From positions 1 through 64,000 of the forward strand of contig SKCR01029078.1 of assembly GCA_019454045.1 (NCBI GenBank): a stretch of DNA of 64,000 bases, in the 5' to 3' direction. Under the pieces are notes generated by a model. That model saw nothing but the letters and a program-made list of their open reading frames with translations. It did no database searches and had not been told where the DNA came from. A program made the position numbers and the translations under genes. Origin of the DNA: Zanthoxylum bungeanum. Lineage: Eukaryota; Streptophyta; Magnoliopsida; Sapindales; Rutaceae. Positions 14,436 to 24,661 of the stretch are shown piece by piece (the stretch's first letter is position 1; every line of letters starts with the position of its first letter).

Positions 14436-14513
14436 GAGTAACATTTGAGGTACGACCTAAGGCCCCCTAAAACTTAAACTTCATATCTAAAATCTATTAT
14501 TTTATTGACGCCT

Positions 14514-14552
14514 CATATCTGGCTGGACATCCTGTATGTCCGGCCGGATATG
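14514..14552. repeat. Imperfect hairpin
   Basis: Arms of 17 bases, 14514-14530 and 14536-14552, are inverted copies matching at 15 of 17 positions around a 5-base loop. The core of the right arm is GTCCGGCCGGATATG. The role is unknown. Confidence 0.7.
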
Positions 14553-14596
14553 TATCTGTCATACATGAAGTCTGGTCACATGAATGGCTACAATCG

Positions 14597-14706
14597 GCCT
14601 CTAATTTCTTGTGGTATATATGATGGAAATCCGGATATAGATTATATAGCCGAATCCGACTAGATGGTAGTACGATTTGCATTCAGGATACAAATCCACG
14701 TACCAC
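14597..14706 (-). repeat. Dispersed short repeat, copy 1
   Basis: Read on the minus strand it begins TGGTACGTGGATTTGTATCC and contains TCGGATTCGGCTAT and TTTCCATC followed by ATATACCACAAGA. Related copies lie at about 58129-58236 (plus) and 59862-59957 (minus). All three begin at the same TGGTAYGTGG boundary, suggesting a short interspersed element or a conserved piece of an LTR family. Confidence 0.6.
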
Positions 14707-15321
14707 CCCAAAATTGATGTGCCCAGTTTAATCTCTTTTTTCATTATTATTCTACTTAGTATATGATTATCATGCGCTTTATTGTTAGCATTACTACTAC
14801 TTGATTGTTTGCTTTGGTTATTGTATCACCACTCTTATATTGGATCTGTAATTATTTGTGTGCATGAGCCTATGTTTCTAGTTACGTAGTAAAATTCAGC
14901 CATACTTCTTACAAATCCGGCCAGACATTATTTGAAATTTCGGCCTTCCATGTAATAAAATCCGACCTAGACTCCATAAGTCCAAGCCAGTGGAAAATGT
15001 CTCCGAATCTATTCTGTTTTATCTTCTGACTGCTATGAGATATGTATTATCTTTGATTGCGTTATAAACTGTTTGTATGTGATTATGCATTATAAGGCAT
15101 GTAGATCATCTTTCGAGTGTAGATTTTATACTAGCATAAGTAAGAGACCATTACGAAGCCAAACGGGTTTAAGGTCCGATCTTGAGAGGGGTATAGTGTG
15201 CCTTAAATCATTATCAGTGTCTTATACTGGGTGTCAACTCATTTATTCTCCGGTTAGTCGCATGTGGGCTAATTCGTACTATCTACGAGCTGCAAACTCA
15301 ATAATATCTTGGTCGCCTATG

Positions 15322-15909
15322 TTATAGGCATACCAGTAAACCCCACTTCGCTACACAATACAATATTAAACCAAAAACATAACAAAATCCCAACACAAAT
15401 AATCCGAGCTTGATTGATTTAATATCTTTTTGGGACATCTCATTCCAATCTTCAGACTCTGAAACAACGTCGCCCAACCAACTTCGAAGACTTTGTTTTG
15501 GAGCATAATAGACATTTTTATTTACTGTCAAAATAGTTGCTAAAAAAATCCCAATTAAAAGTAGCTTTATTTTTATATCCTTTTGAGACATCTTATTCTT
15601 ATCTTCGTAATCCGAAACAGTAAAATAACAAACAAGCTCATTCATTGCTAGTAACCACTATGCATGCTTTGAAAAAAACCAAAATAAAACCAAAATTCAA
15701 AGAAGTAAAATTTATTTCCTTTTGAGTCATCTGGTGATGATTCTGATCTTCATATGTTGAAGCATCAACACTATCAACAACAACCGGTGCTGGTCAGCCT
15801 CTTCAAACTTGAAAATGAAGAGCCTAAAAGGAAAACCTATCAAAAGAACAACAACCACCAGCCTTATAAGTAAGTCATATGGTGGTTTTTCAACAAACTT
15901 TCTGAGCAT
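15322..15909 (-). pseudogene. Decayed membrane-protein-like gene with repeated acidic/MSQKDI motif
   Basis: I do not recognise the family. Three similar blocks occur on the minus strand, in two frames: TYEDQNHHQMTQKEI (about 15715-15760), SDYEDKNKMSQKDI (about 15570-15612) and SESEDWNEMSQKDI (about 15425-15466). The second and third are each followed by a strongly hydrophobic segment. The upstream frame (15727-15909) opens with a Met and a hydrophobic stretch (RLVVVVLLIGFPF). The reading frame shifts and meets a stop between the first and second blocks near 15640. The pattern suggests a small membrane-anchored protein built by exon duplication, now broken, or a gene whose introns I cannot place. 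Nothing in the flanks helps assign a role. Confidence 0.4.
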
Positions 15910-17390
15910 AATTGCACAATCCCCATCTCAATTAAACAATATAAATAGCCACAAGGTTTAATCCAGCTTCAGCTTTTTCAATTTCTTCCATTATTAGCTG
16001 ATACATTTTTTCACGGTAATTATTGTAATGATTGGTTTCAGTTTAAGTTATTTCAACTCATCAGTCAGGATTAGGAGTGTAAAAAATCCCCGTAAATGGG
16101 AGATCGCAGGGCTTGTACGTTAGGAGCGAATACATATATAATTTTTTATACCCGTTAGTTGAACGGTTTAAGTATGAATATTGTTATTCCCGTATTAATA
16201 AATGTTAAAATCCTAATATCAGTGGTCCTGATGACAGTTCACACAAACGGCCGGTTGAAACTCCAAATTTAAGAAAAATTAATACATATTGAACGATGAA
16301 ACTGAAAAAACTCTCTTTTGTAGGACTACATATTATAAAAATTTATCTATGATCTCCAAAACTCAGAACCGCTCATGCCCGGTAAATTATCGTATTTGTT
16401 AATTTAAGAATCGAATATCATATCTAACCGATTTGCCATCCTTAGTTAGGATATCATTTAATGGAAACATTTAAAATACGGGGAGTGTAGGGATTGTGTA
16501 AGAGTGAATGTGAGAACTTTCTAAAGCCTCTGTAGTATAAAGGGATGTAGATATGTAATTGATCACGGGATCGAACCTGTGACTATTATTAAATCAGATA
16601 AAATCAAGATAAATTTTCATTTTATATATTAAATAGAGAAGCTAACAATTTAATCATGAGAGAGTACGAAATTTTTTTTATTATTATTTTTTTCTAAATA
16701 AACAGAATTTTTACACTAGATTCCCAGGGTTTTGCCCATACAGATGTCCCAAACAAGCTCTCTTTTTTTCCTTATAAAAATTTCCTAAAAAAAATTGCTC
16801 CTTGGAAAAAATGATGGTGGGTATGCTTCACAGCCCTAAAAGTTGTCACTTTTTTGTGTGATATATTTGATACTGTATTCAATCATTCATGGGACTAAAA
16901 GGACTTGTAATTTTTAGGAATATGATTGATGTTAATGGCACATGAACTTCCATTTTCAATTATATAGATTCCCTTTGATAGATGTATGAATATATAATCC
17001 AAATCATTAGCTCAAAAAAGGGATTAATTTCTTCTTAATTTGAATTTTGACATTTGGGTTAATCTCAATTAATTTAATTAATTAAATAATAATCCCCAAG
17101 TCTATTAGTCAGCTCTTCTTTCACATCTCTGACTTCTAAGCTTTATTCATCTTTATAAAAGAGAAAGAAAGATTGTCAATAATATAAATATTTGCAAACA
17201 AAATAATTCATATACATTAAGGACATGTTTGGCAATAAAATATTCTTGCATTGCATTGCACTGCATGACATTACTGTCGTAATGCTGCCACTCCAGCATT
17301 AATAAAAAAAATTATATTTCATCAAAACAAAAACCCCACTATTTTCCTTCTCTTCCAAACCCAATCCAAGCTTCAAAATTCATTTCACAA
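15910..17390. other. AT-rich intergenic region
   Basis: No coding domain, RNA gene or transposon terminus was recognised. The stretch just before 17391 is CT-rich with short C-A tracts, like a plant 5' untranslated leader. Confidence 0.5.
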
Positions 17391-17516
17391 ATGGAAACCA
17401 TAAACCTTAAGCCTGATCCTCTATCAGTTCAAGACCAAGAACAGTCAGAAGAATCAAAAACCAAAGAAGCCAGCAGCTTGGCAGGTCATGCGTCGCCACA
17501 AAGTGGACACGGCTAG
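17391..17516 (+). CDS. Possible orphan first exon, 41 codons
   Basis: An ATG in good plant context (ACAAATGGAA) follows a CT-rich leader-like stretch. It opens a 41-residue frame rich in E, Q, S and K (METINLKPDP start) that ends at TAG 17514. Eight bases later, at 17524, lies a strong splice-donor sequence, GTAAGT, just out of frame with the stop. This looks like the start of a host gene whose coding part ended, or was damaged, by a small indel before the donor. No downstream exon could be identified. No family was recognised and it may not be expressed. Confidence 0.3.
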   Translation: METINLKPDPLSVQDQEQSEESKTKEASSLAGHASPQSGHG

Positions 17517-18196
17517 CGCAATGGTAAGTGTCGTCACAAGTTAATTTATAGAATATCAGTGATAGAAGAGATTTAAAAAGAGAAATTATAATTTGGTTGA
17601 AGGAGGAGGAAAAAGAATAATAATAAATATAAAAAAAGTCCCTGCAAAAAATATATATAATGTTTAGTAAAAAATTTGATGAGCTTATAAGATAAATTAA
17701 ACTCTTACTGCAATACTTATAATGTAACTTATATTCTCTATTAATACTCTTAATGGAACGGTGATTTAAAAATTTGATATTCTTGTTATTTAATCCTTTT
17801 TTTTTTTAATAAAAAGGTTATATACTACTTAATATTATAGAAAAAAATTATTTTTATAAATCTAGAAGAATATTTTAATTAATCACAAAATAATAATAAT
17901 AATAATAATAATAATATAGTGTAATGTCACACCAACTCACCAAGTATTATATAACATTGATATAATACAATACAATATAACACCAAACATCATATATCAT
18001 TAATATAATATAATATTAATGTAATACACCCTAATAGAATATATCATATATTAAGATAATATATCCTAATACAATACAACATGCTAAACACACCCTAACG
18101 ATGTATAATATTTACTTATAGAGTTTTAAAATTGACTCAAACGAACTATTATTAAAAAGGAAAAGAAAACTATTGTTATTAGTAGGTTTTCGTATA
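17517..18196. other. AT-rich region with (AAT)n and a MITE-like segment
   Basis: A trinucleotide tract of AAT/ATA repeats occupies about 17890-17918. From about 17925 to 18108 is an AT-rich stretch full of TAATATAATA-type self-complementary sequence, ending GCTAAACACACCCTAACG. That end resembles those of common plant miniature elements. I could not fix two termini or a target duplication. Confidence 0.4.
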
Positions 18197-18204
18197 TGGC
18201 CAAG
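18197..18204. repeat. Target-site duplication of the hAT element, left copy
   Basis: TGGCCAAG is repeated exactly at 19619-19626. Confidence 0.85.
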
Positions 18205-19618
18205 CAGTGGCGGAGTCATGAATTCAATACAGGAGGGGCTAAGTTAAAAAGTTCAACAAAAAACAAGTATCAAAATTTTGAACTTCATTAATATATTTTC
18301 ATTCAATACATTTATAATTGTTCTTAACGAGTTTTCATATGTTGAAAACGTTGAATGATTACCTCATTATCAATACTACAAAAAATATCATTTTCTATGT
18401 ATACAATTAAACTAGCATTCAACCATTGATCTCTCGTCCGATTTCTCAATCGATTTTTCACAAAATGCATAGTTGAAAATTTCAATATGTTGCTCGATAT
18501 TCATTTTGAGTTTTGTCTGAATGTCTTGAGAAATCTATTTTAATATGCTGCTTCTGATTCATTAACACTTCACAGTTATGTCTAGTTTTGTTGTGAGCAC
18601 TATTCATATCTCCCTCATGTTCAATAAATTTTTCTTTCTTCTTCCAATTCTTAAATCATTTACCAACAAATATATCACCACCACTTTGTTTACCATTCTC
18701 TTCTTTAAAAAATAACAAAAAAGACAAAATGCAGCATCTTTTTTCTAACATATATTCCAACCATGATCCAAAATTTTCAAATCAAGTTAAGACAAACCGC
18801 TGTTTTTGATTTTCAAAATTTGATAATTTAAAATTGTGGTTTTTAGGTTGAACTGTACCTTTTTCTTTTGAGAATAATTTCAAATTTTGATAATTTCAAA
18901 ATTTAATAATTTAATTTTCTTTGGAGAAGGTTGTACTGTTGATTTTCTTTTAAAATATTACTCCATTAGTATATCAAATAAACAAAATAATAATTTAGTT
19001 TCTTGTAAAAAAATTTATTGAAAAAACCTAAAGGAATCAACAAATCATTATTAGGTTTCAAAATTAATATCATATTGTTTAATTTGTTCAAAAAAAAAAA
19101 TTGACTATGAAATTAATTAAAAAAAATTGACTATGTTAAATTACAACAATATACTTGGCTGCAAAAAGGGTAAATGTAAGTCTAGCATCCTCACCATCAA
19201 GCTAAATTAATAAAAGATTCACTATGTTAAATTAATAACAAATTAACTACGTCAAAGTAATCTTTAACTGTAAAACTAAATAACTAATAATGAGCATAGA
19301 AAAAAATTGAACAATACGATATGTTGATAATATTAATTTCCAAACCCATTTTTATTTTGCATAAAAATATATAGAGAGTGTTATCTTGAATTGTTGGAAT
19401 AAAAGTATAACCTCCCTGGACCCTCATTTGCTTTGTGCAGTTGCTCACTCACCTTTGAATTTCGTTGTTGATGACTTGTATCTTTTGTATTTGTTTCTTA
19501 ATTCAGAATTTATGAGAAAATGGGAACAAAAAATAAGGATTTAATATAAAATAATTTTAAAAATATATATATATATTTTAGAAAATTTTATTGGGCCCAG
19601 CAGGTGGAGCCGCCTCTG
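18205..19618. mobile_element. hAT-superfamily DNA transposon, probably non-autonomous
   Basis: The element is 1414 bp. The left end is CAGTGGCGGAGTCA and the right end, read inward, is CAGAGGCGGCTCCA, an imperfect terminal inverted repeat. It is flanked by an exact 8-bp direct repeat, TGGCCAAG, at 18197-18204 and 19619-19626. An 8-bp duplication with CAGNGGCGG-type ends is the signature of hAT elements. No intact transposase is visible. The interior may hold a decayed one, but I could not confirm a motif. A short TA tract lies near the right end (about 19563-19576). Confidence 0.85.
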
Positions 19619-19626
19619 TGGCCAAG

Positions 19627-20033
19627 ACTCGATCCATTAATACGAAACATGCCACAATCCATACTCAACGAGAACGATTTGTGTGGAACAGATTTATGAA
19701 TGACGTGATATGATTAGCCAATAAAGATTTGATAAATATTCACCAAATCTTTAATTAACCAATCATAAAAAAATAGAGAAATTTATTGATTAACGTGTGA
19801 CATATTCTCATCGGAGGCTCAACTACTCAAACATAATAAAATAATATCATGTCGGTCATATGAATTTTGATAGGCTACAAATCGAGAACCCTTATACTGA
19901 AAGCCGCCTCAGCATATATGCCGACGATTAAAGCTAGGATCCCTCAAATATAAAACCGAAGAAAGAGGCCGTGACTCTACAAATAAGGAAAATTCTAATG
20001 TACAACAGTGATAATACACTATCCAAATAATAA
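19627..20033. other. Unassigned sequence between hAT and Gypsy elements
   Basis: No gene or transposon terminus was seen. It is continuous with 35795 onward if the Gypsy element is taken out. Confidence 0.5.
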
Positions 20034-20341
20034 TGTTGATGGACATTTTTGCCGCTAAGACTTTTGTATAGTTCGGTAATGGAAGAGAGGGAATTCACCG
20101 CACCTGGTTTCATGAGTATGACCGACCCGAGGATGCAACTTGGTACAGATTTCAGAGGTCGGCTACAACAGAGTTGACGCCGACCATTTTTTGGCCAGAA
20201 GCTCGGTTTGATTTACCATCGTCTCCCGGAACTAGCGGATAAGCTCGGACATTTCAAGTCAGGACGGGAATAGTTTGAGAAGCTCGACAGACCACTTGGC
20301 TGATCCCTTGAGGACCAACACGGGATCAAAGTTTTTCGACT
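20034..20341 (+). repeat. Gypsy 5' LTR, part left of the CACTA insertion
   Basis: It starts TGTTGATGGACATTTTTGCC and matches 34908-35216 of the 3' LTR closely (for example GCCGCTAAGACTTTTGTATA). The last three bases, ACT, are the left target duplication of the CACTA element. Confidence 0.9.
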
Positions 20342-20358
20342 CACTACAAAAATTAGAC

Positions 20359-20745
20359 CCTTTAGCGTCGAAAAAATTCGACGCCATAAGTCACACTGTC
20401 GACGTAAAATAAAATTAGCGTCGAATTAATTAGACGCAAAAAATGGACGTCGAAATATCGACGAGGATCAATTTTAGTGTCGAAATAAATAAATGCGACG
20501 CTAAAAATTATATTTTGCGTCCAATTTATTTCGACGCTAAATTAAATTTTCTGACGCTATAGGTTATATTTGGCGACGAAATAATTCAACGCCAAAAGGT
20601 AAATTTTTAGCGTCGAAACATGTCGACGCTAAAGTATATTAAAACAATAATATCTATATACTTACAGCGGCCATTTTTGTTACTATTAGAGTCGAAATTT
20701 TCGACGCCAAAAGTAATTTTTAGCGTCTAAATATTCGACGCTAAT
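20359..20745. repeat. CACTA left subterminal repeats
   Basis: This is a dense cluster of degenerate TTTAGCGTCGA and TCGACGCTAAA units in both orientations, often as inverted pairs separated by an AT spacer of 5-10 bases. In En/Spm such repeats are bound by the element's own regulatory protein during transposition. That role is inferred here. Confidence 0.85.
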
Positions 20746-20955
20746 AGTTAAAAAATTTATTTTTTAAAAATTATTAATTTACTTCTTTTTGGTCTAAAAT
20801 ATTTAATTTAATTGAAAAAAAAAATCTAATTAATAACAGAATTACGAAATATTATAATAAATATTATATTGAAATTTGTTTTAGGAAAAAAAATATTATA
20901 TTAAATCTATTTGTTCAAAATGTTTATACAAAACCAAATATAAAATTAATTACAA

Positions 20956-22417
20956 CTATGATGGGGGGACGCTCGAGCCCGATGCACCCTGACTGATTAA
21001 GGCCTCCAACATCTGACGGAAAGCCAGCATTTGTTGTTCCAACTGCTCCATCTTCTTCTCGTGGTCCCCCATCTTCTTCTCGTGGTCCACCGTGACCTGT
21101 TGTAGCTTCTCCTTAGTCTACTTCAGCTCGTCTCGGGTGGTGGCTAGCTCTTCTTTGGTGGTGACTAACTCGTCTCGAAGAGAGACATTGTCCGAATTAA
21201 CAGTATTGCGTGCAGATGACGTCGTCTTCTTACGAGTGCCAAGGCCAATGTTGTAAGCTGTCTGATTCTTGAAAACCAATTGCGATAACTGCTCATCTGG
21301 TATCGGGTCGGACCCTATCTCTTGAGTTTGCTGTTGGAGTTCCATCATTTCGTTCTGTTTCAAAAAATAAGTTAATATTAGAATTTGAGAAAAAAATTAA
21401 CATATATAATATTAATTATTTTATTTTAAAAACTGAAACTTACATAGCAGCGTTCGGCTTCTTCATTTATCCATTTGTTCCTCTCATTGTAATGCGTCAC
21501 ACGGAAAAAATCTGGAAATGATTGCACCTCACCTGTGCTACTCTGTTATAAACAGAAAATAAATTCAATATTATTCCACATTAGTAAAAATAATGAACTG
21601 TTAAATTTTACGTTAGGATATATTTACCTAAGAATGTTCGGCACGATGTTGGATAAATGGCTTCGAACCTCCACGGTGGTTAAAACGCAAGTGACTTCGA
21701 TTTTCCACATTTGCGTGACATTTATCCTGCATTTACCAACACTGTAAGTACAGAAAACAAAGACAATTATAAATTTCTGTTTATTTCAAAGTTTACCTCG
21801 TGTTTTTTGCTAGACCAAAGCTCACATAAGAATGTCCAGTCTTGTTCCTCTATAAAATCAGGCTTGTATTGTGGAGCATCTGAAGGTCCATGTTCGCCGA
21901 ATATTGGTTTCAGGACTTTTGTCCTATAATCTTTATAACTTTTCCCCACGTGGTAGTCAATATATTGTTGGATATTCAATTTGGTCAGATCGAAGTCGAA
22001 CCACTCCTACATGAAAATTCGAGTTAAAATAAGTATAAAATAAAAAATGTTAACTAACAAATAATATCGAAAACTTACAAGTAGCGAAGAGAATAGCTGG
22101 TTGATTTTCGTCTCCCACAGTATCTTCCTCCAAGAAACGTAGTTTTTGGGAGCTTCATATCGAGTTGTAGCTCCTATGGCTGTATTAAATGCTGAATTAT
22201 GTTGTTCGACTTGACTGTGTCCATCATCTGATATCTCTATCCGGATACGGCCGTGAGCCTTAACGTACTTAGCCAACCCCAGGCCACGGGTGCGTCTTCG
22301 ACCCTTCGCTGTACTGGACTCACCTGTGCTAGCAGAGACTCCACCAGGGCCAGTTGTCCTTGCTGATGTAGATGGAGTCACGTTAGCCCGTTTGAGATTG
22401 CCCGGTGCTATCTTCAA
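20956..22417 (-). pseudogene. Transposase_24 (Ptta/En/Spm) family gene of the CACTA element
   Basis: Exons read on the minus strand are 22417 to about 22007, 21979-21767, short pieces at about 21740-21660 and 21530-21430, and 21363-20956. The first has a Gly/Arg-rich lead (KGRRRTRGLGLAKYVKAHGR). The second has the family core with DFDLTKLNIQQYIDYHVGKS and FGEHGPSDAPQYKPDF. The third has VTHYNERNKWINEEAERCY. The last has NQTAYNIGLGTRKK followed by a predicted coiled coil rich in E, K and Q, ending PPS before the stop at 20956-20958. A TAG near 21115 interrupts the coiled coil. The family is the second gene of many plant CACTA elements and is presumed to bind DNA or regulate transposition. Exon limits are approximate. 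Confidence 0.75.
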
Positions 22418-22429
22418 AAACCCGTCACA

Positions 22430-22805
22430 TTAACGTCATCAAATTCATCATCATCATCAAAGTAGCATCATCATCAAATTCAGATTCATCATCAACAACC
22501 ATCATCATCATCAAAGTATCATCATCATCAAAGTATCACATCAAAGTATCATCCTCATCAAACTATCATCATCATCATCATCAAAGTATAACATCATCAT
22601 ATTAATCAAAGTATAACATCATGATCATCAAAGTAGCATCATTATCAAAGTATCATCATCATCAACAACCATCATCATCATCAAAGTATCATCATCATCA
22701 TCATCATCATCATCAAAGTATAACATCAAAGTATCATCATCATCATCAAACTTTAACATCATCATATCAATCACAGTATAACATCATGATCATCAAAGTA
22801 GGATC
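22430..22805. repeat. ATC/CAT microsatellite-like tract inside the CACTA element
   Basis: This is an imperfect array of CATCATCAT runs punctuated by CAAAGTAT and CAAAGTAACATC-type interruptions. Apparent His/Ser-rich frames across it are low-complexity by-products and are not called as genes. Confidence 0.9.
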
Positions 22806-22884
22806 ATTAGAGACCTAATTGAGAAAAAAATAGATTTTCACATACGCAAGCCAAATGGAGTTCTAAAGCTTCAGAAGTTTTGAC

Positions 22885-22982
22885 AATTAGAGACCTAATT
22901 GAGATTGTCCAATATGACCATGATGTTCAATATGACCTAATTGAGATTGTCCAATATGACCTAATTGAGATTGTCCAATTGA
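22885..22982. repeat. Short tandem repeat, about 24-bp unit
   Basis: The unit GACCTAATTGAGATTGTCCA recurs, complete or partial, at least four times, with TATGACC linkers. Confidence 0.8.
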
Positions 22983-22994
22983 GATTTTCACATA

Positions 22995-23032
22995 CACATT
23001 GCTGCTGTTCTGGGCAGAACAGCAGCAATGTG
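22995..23032. repeat. Perfect 18-bp palindrome hairpin
   Basis: The left arm 22995-23012 (CACATTGCTGCTGTTCTG) and right arm 23015-23032 are exact reverse complements around a 2-base GG loop. A partial third copy of the arm (TGCTGTTGTTCTGGGCA) follows directly. It lies in the presumed first intron or leader of the Transposase_24-like gene. Confidence 0.9.
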
Positions 23033-23484
23033 CTGTTGTTCTGGGCATAATCCAAGCCTTATGAACCCCATCATCTCATCATCTCAAAATTAAGGAATTC
23101 ATTACCATTTCAGTTTCATATTTATTATCATCATTAACTACATCACACACACATCATTCATGCATTCAAATACATATGAACCCCATCATCTCTAAAATTT
23201 GCATATGTACATTCAACACTCTAATACATTGATTATGATTTCATCACATGCTCGATGCAACTGGCGATAATTGCTATTTAATAAACTCAAAATCTCAATT
23301 CTTGATTTTCGGTTTTAATCTTTAAATTCACTTTCATATTAACACACACAAAAACCACAACACTATCCAACAATTGATTTTATCATACAATCAATTTTTC
23401 CCACTCATGTCATCCGAAATCAGCCCCCAAGATCGGCCACCATGTCATCCTTCTACTGCATAATAACCCTAATCCAAAACCTCT

Positions 23485-23667
23485 CTAGCTAAACTGAAAC
23501 AAACTCAAATGTGAATGAGAACAATTGAGATTTACCTCTAAATTGGATGAAAAAGCCCTGCAGAGGGTGGTTGGATCGGAGGAAGAAGAAATCGACAGTT
23601 TGGGGGTGTTTTGTTTCGTCTGAGCAGAGGAAGAAGACGGCACTGGTTTTAGGGATTTAATAGACAT
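23485..23667 (-). pseudogene. Possible leader exon of the Transposase_24-like gene
   Basis: A 60-codon minus-strand frame, Ser-rich (MSIKSLKPVPSSSSAQ start), lies immediately downstream of the internal repeat cluster and upstream of the Transposase_24 exons. Its position suits a first exon or 5' leader. No domain is recognisable and translation is uncertain. Confidence 0.35.
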
Positions 23668-23905
23668 TTAGCATCGAATTAATTTGCTTTTAGAGACGAA
23701 TCAATCGACGCTAAAACGTTGGCGGTTCACTAAAAAATTAGGGTTATTTTTTGGGGAAATTTAATTTTTTTAGTTAGCGTCGATTATTATTTCGACGCTA
23801 AATGTATAATAATCGACGCGAAATGTTAGACATTTAGCGTCGAAATAATAATCGACGTGAAATATCAGACATTTAGCTACGATTATTATTTCAACGCTAA
23901 ATACT
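23660..23905. repeat. Internal cluster of CACTA subterminal-type repeats
   Basis: At least eight TTAGCGTCGA/TCGACGCTAAA-type units lie in the middle of the element, between the 3' end of the TNP2-like gene and the 5' end of the Transposase_24-like gene. The units match those at both termini. See the finding on internal repeats. Confidence 0.85.
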
Positions 23906-24059
23906 ACCATTAAAATTAAAAATAACAATAATATGATAATTCTACTATTATTAATTACGACAATCTTACAATTCATATGTAAATAATAATTCAAAATAAG
24001 AACCATAAATATAATAATAAAAATTATTCATCAATCGCATCAGACAATAACTTCATTAG

Positions 24060-24640
24060 CAGGGCGTTGAACTTCCTGAAGGGTTAGTAATTTGACACCT
24101 ACTGCTCCAAATGATCTGTAATTTTGACGGAACACTGTGATATCTTGGTTATTATTTGCATCTCCATCATAGTTTCATGGCCGAAGATTAAAATGAGTTT
24201 CAATATTCTGCATGTACATTGAATAAAATGTTATTGTTTCACTTATTACAACAGCTTCAGCTATTGACCCTTCAGGGCGTGCTTTGTTTTTCACATATTA
24301 TTTGTAATCTCCCAAAGCCCTGCAGATATGACAACAAGTTTGCATTAATACTAAATTCTATGGACATGAAAAAAGTTAAGAATTTTCTTATATAAAACTA
24401 TATATATATATAGTACCTCTCAATGGGACACATCCAACTGTAATGGACAGGACCTCCCTTTCTAGCTTCAGCTGGTAAATGCACAGCCAGATGTACCATG
24501 ACATCAAAAACAACGGGTGGCAAAATTCGCTCCAGCTTGCATAGGATTATCACGATTCCTCGCTCAAGGTCGTCAATAACAGATGTGGTTAATGTCCTCT
24601 GACATAATTATTTAAAGAAGCCACATAGATTAAGTACGAC
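24060..24640 (-). pseudogene. TNP2-like gene, DUF4218 region (3' exons)
   Basis: The minus strand at 24600-24420 reads a clear DUF4218 stretch: IDDLERGIVIILCKLERILP, then HLAVHLPAEARKGGPVHYSW, then MCPIER. After an apparent intron (about 24415-24320) it continues with SIAEAVVISETITFYSMYMQ and, near 24130-24060, FRQNYRSFGAVGVKLLTLQE. DUF4218 follows the TNP2 core in plant CACTA transposases. Its biochemical role is not defined. This segment shows few breaks, but the upstream core has several. Confidence 0.75.
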
Positions 24641-24661
24641 GTCGCATACATTCGGGAGGAG

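Larger units (their letters stand above)
14436..15321. other. Unassigned intergenic sequence
   Basis: No coding domain is visible. The left part carries a near-perfect hairpin and one copy of a dispersed repeat, both listed separately. The rest (14710-15321) shows no recognisable feature. Confidence 0.5.

Noticed and set aside
14436..14710. tRNA or snoRNA gene at the hairpin region
   Set aside because: No cloverleaf, box C/D or polymerase III boxes could be identified.
17220..18110. A single MITE spanning 17220-18110
   Set aside because: The TTGGCAATAAAA-type left sequence and the AAACACACCCTAACG right sequence do not form a convincing inverted repeat, and no target duplication was found.
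22405..22818. His/Ser-rich frames across 22405-22818
   Set aside because: They are translations of an ATC/CAT microsatellite and have no domain.
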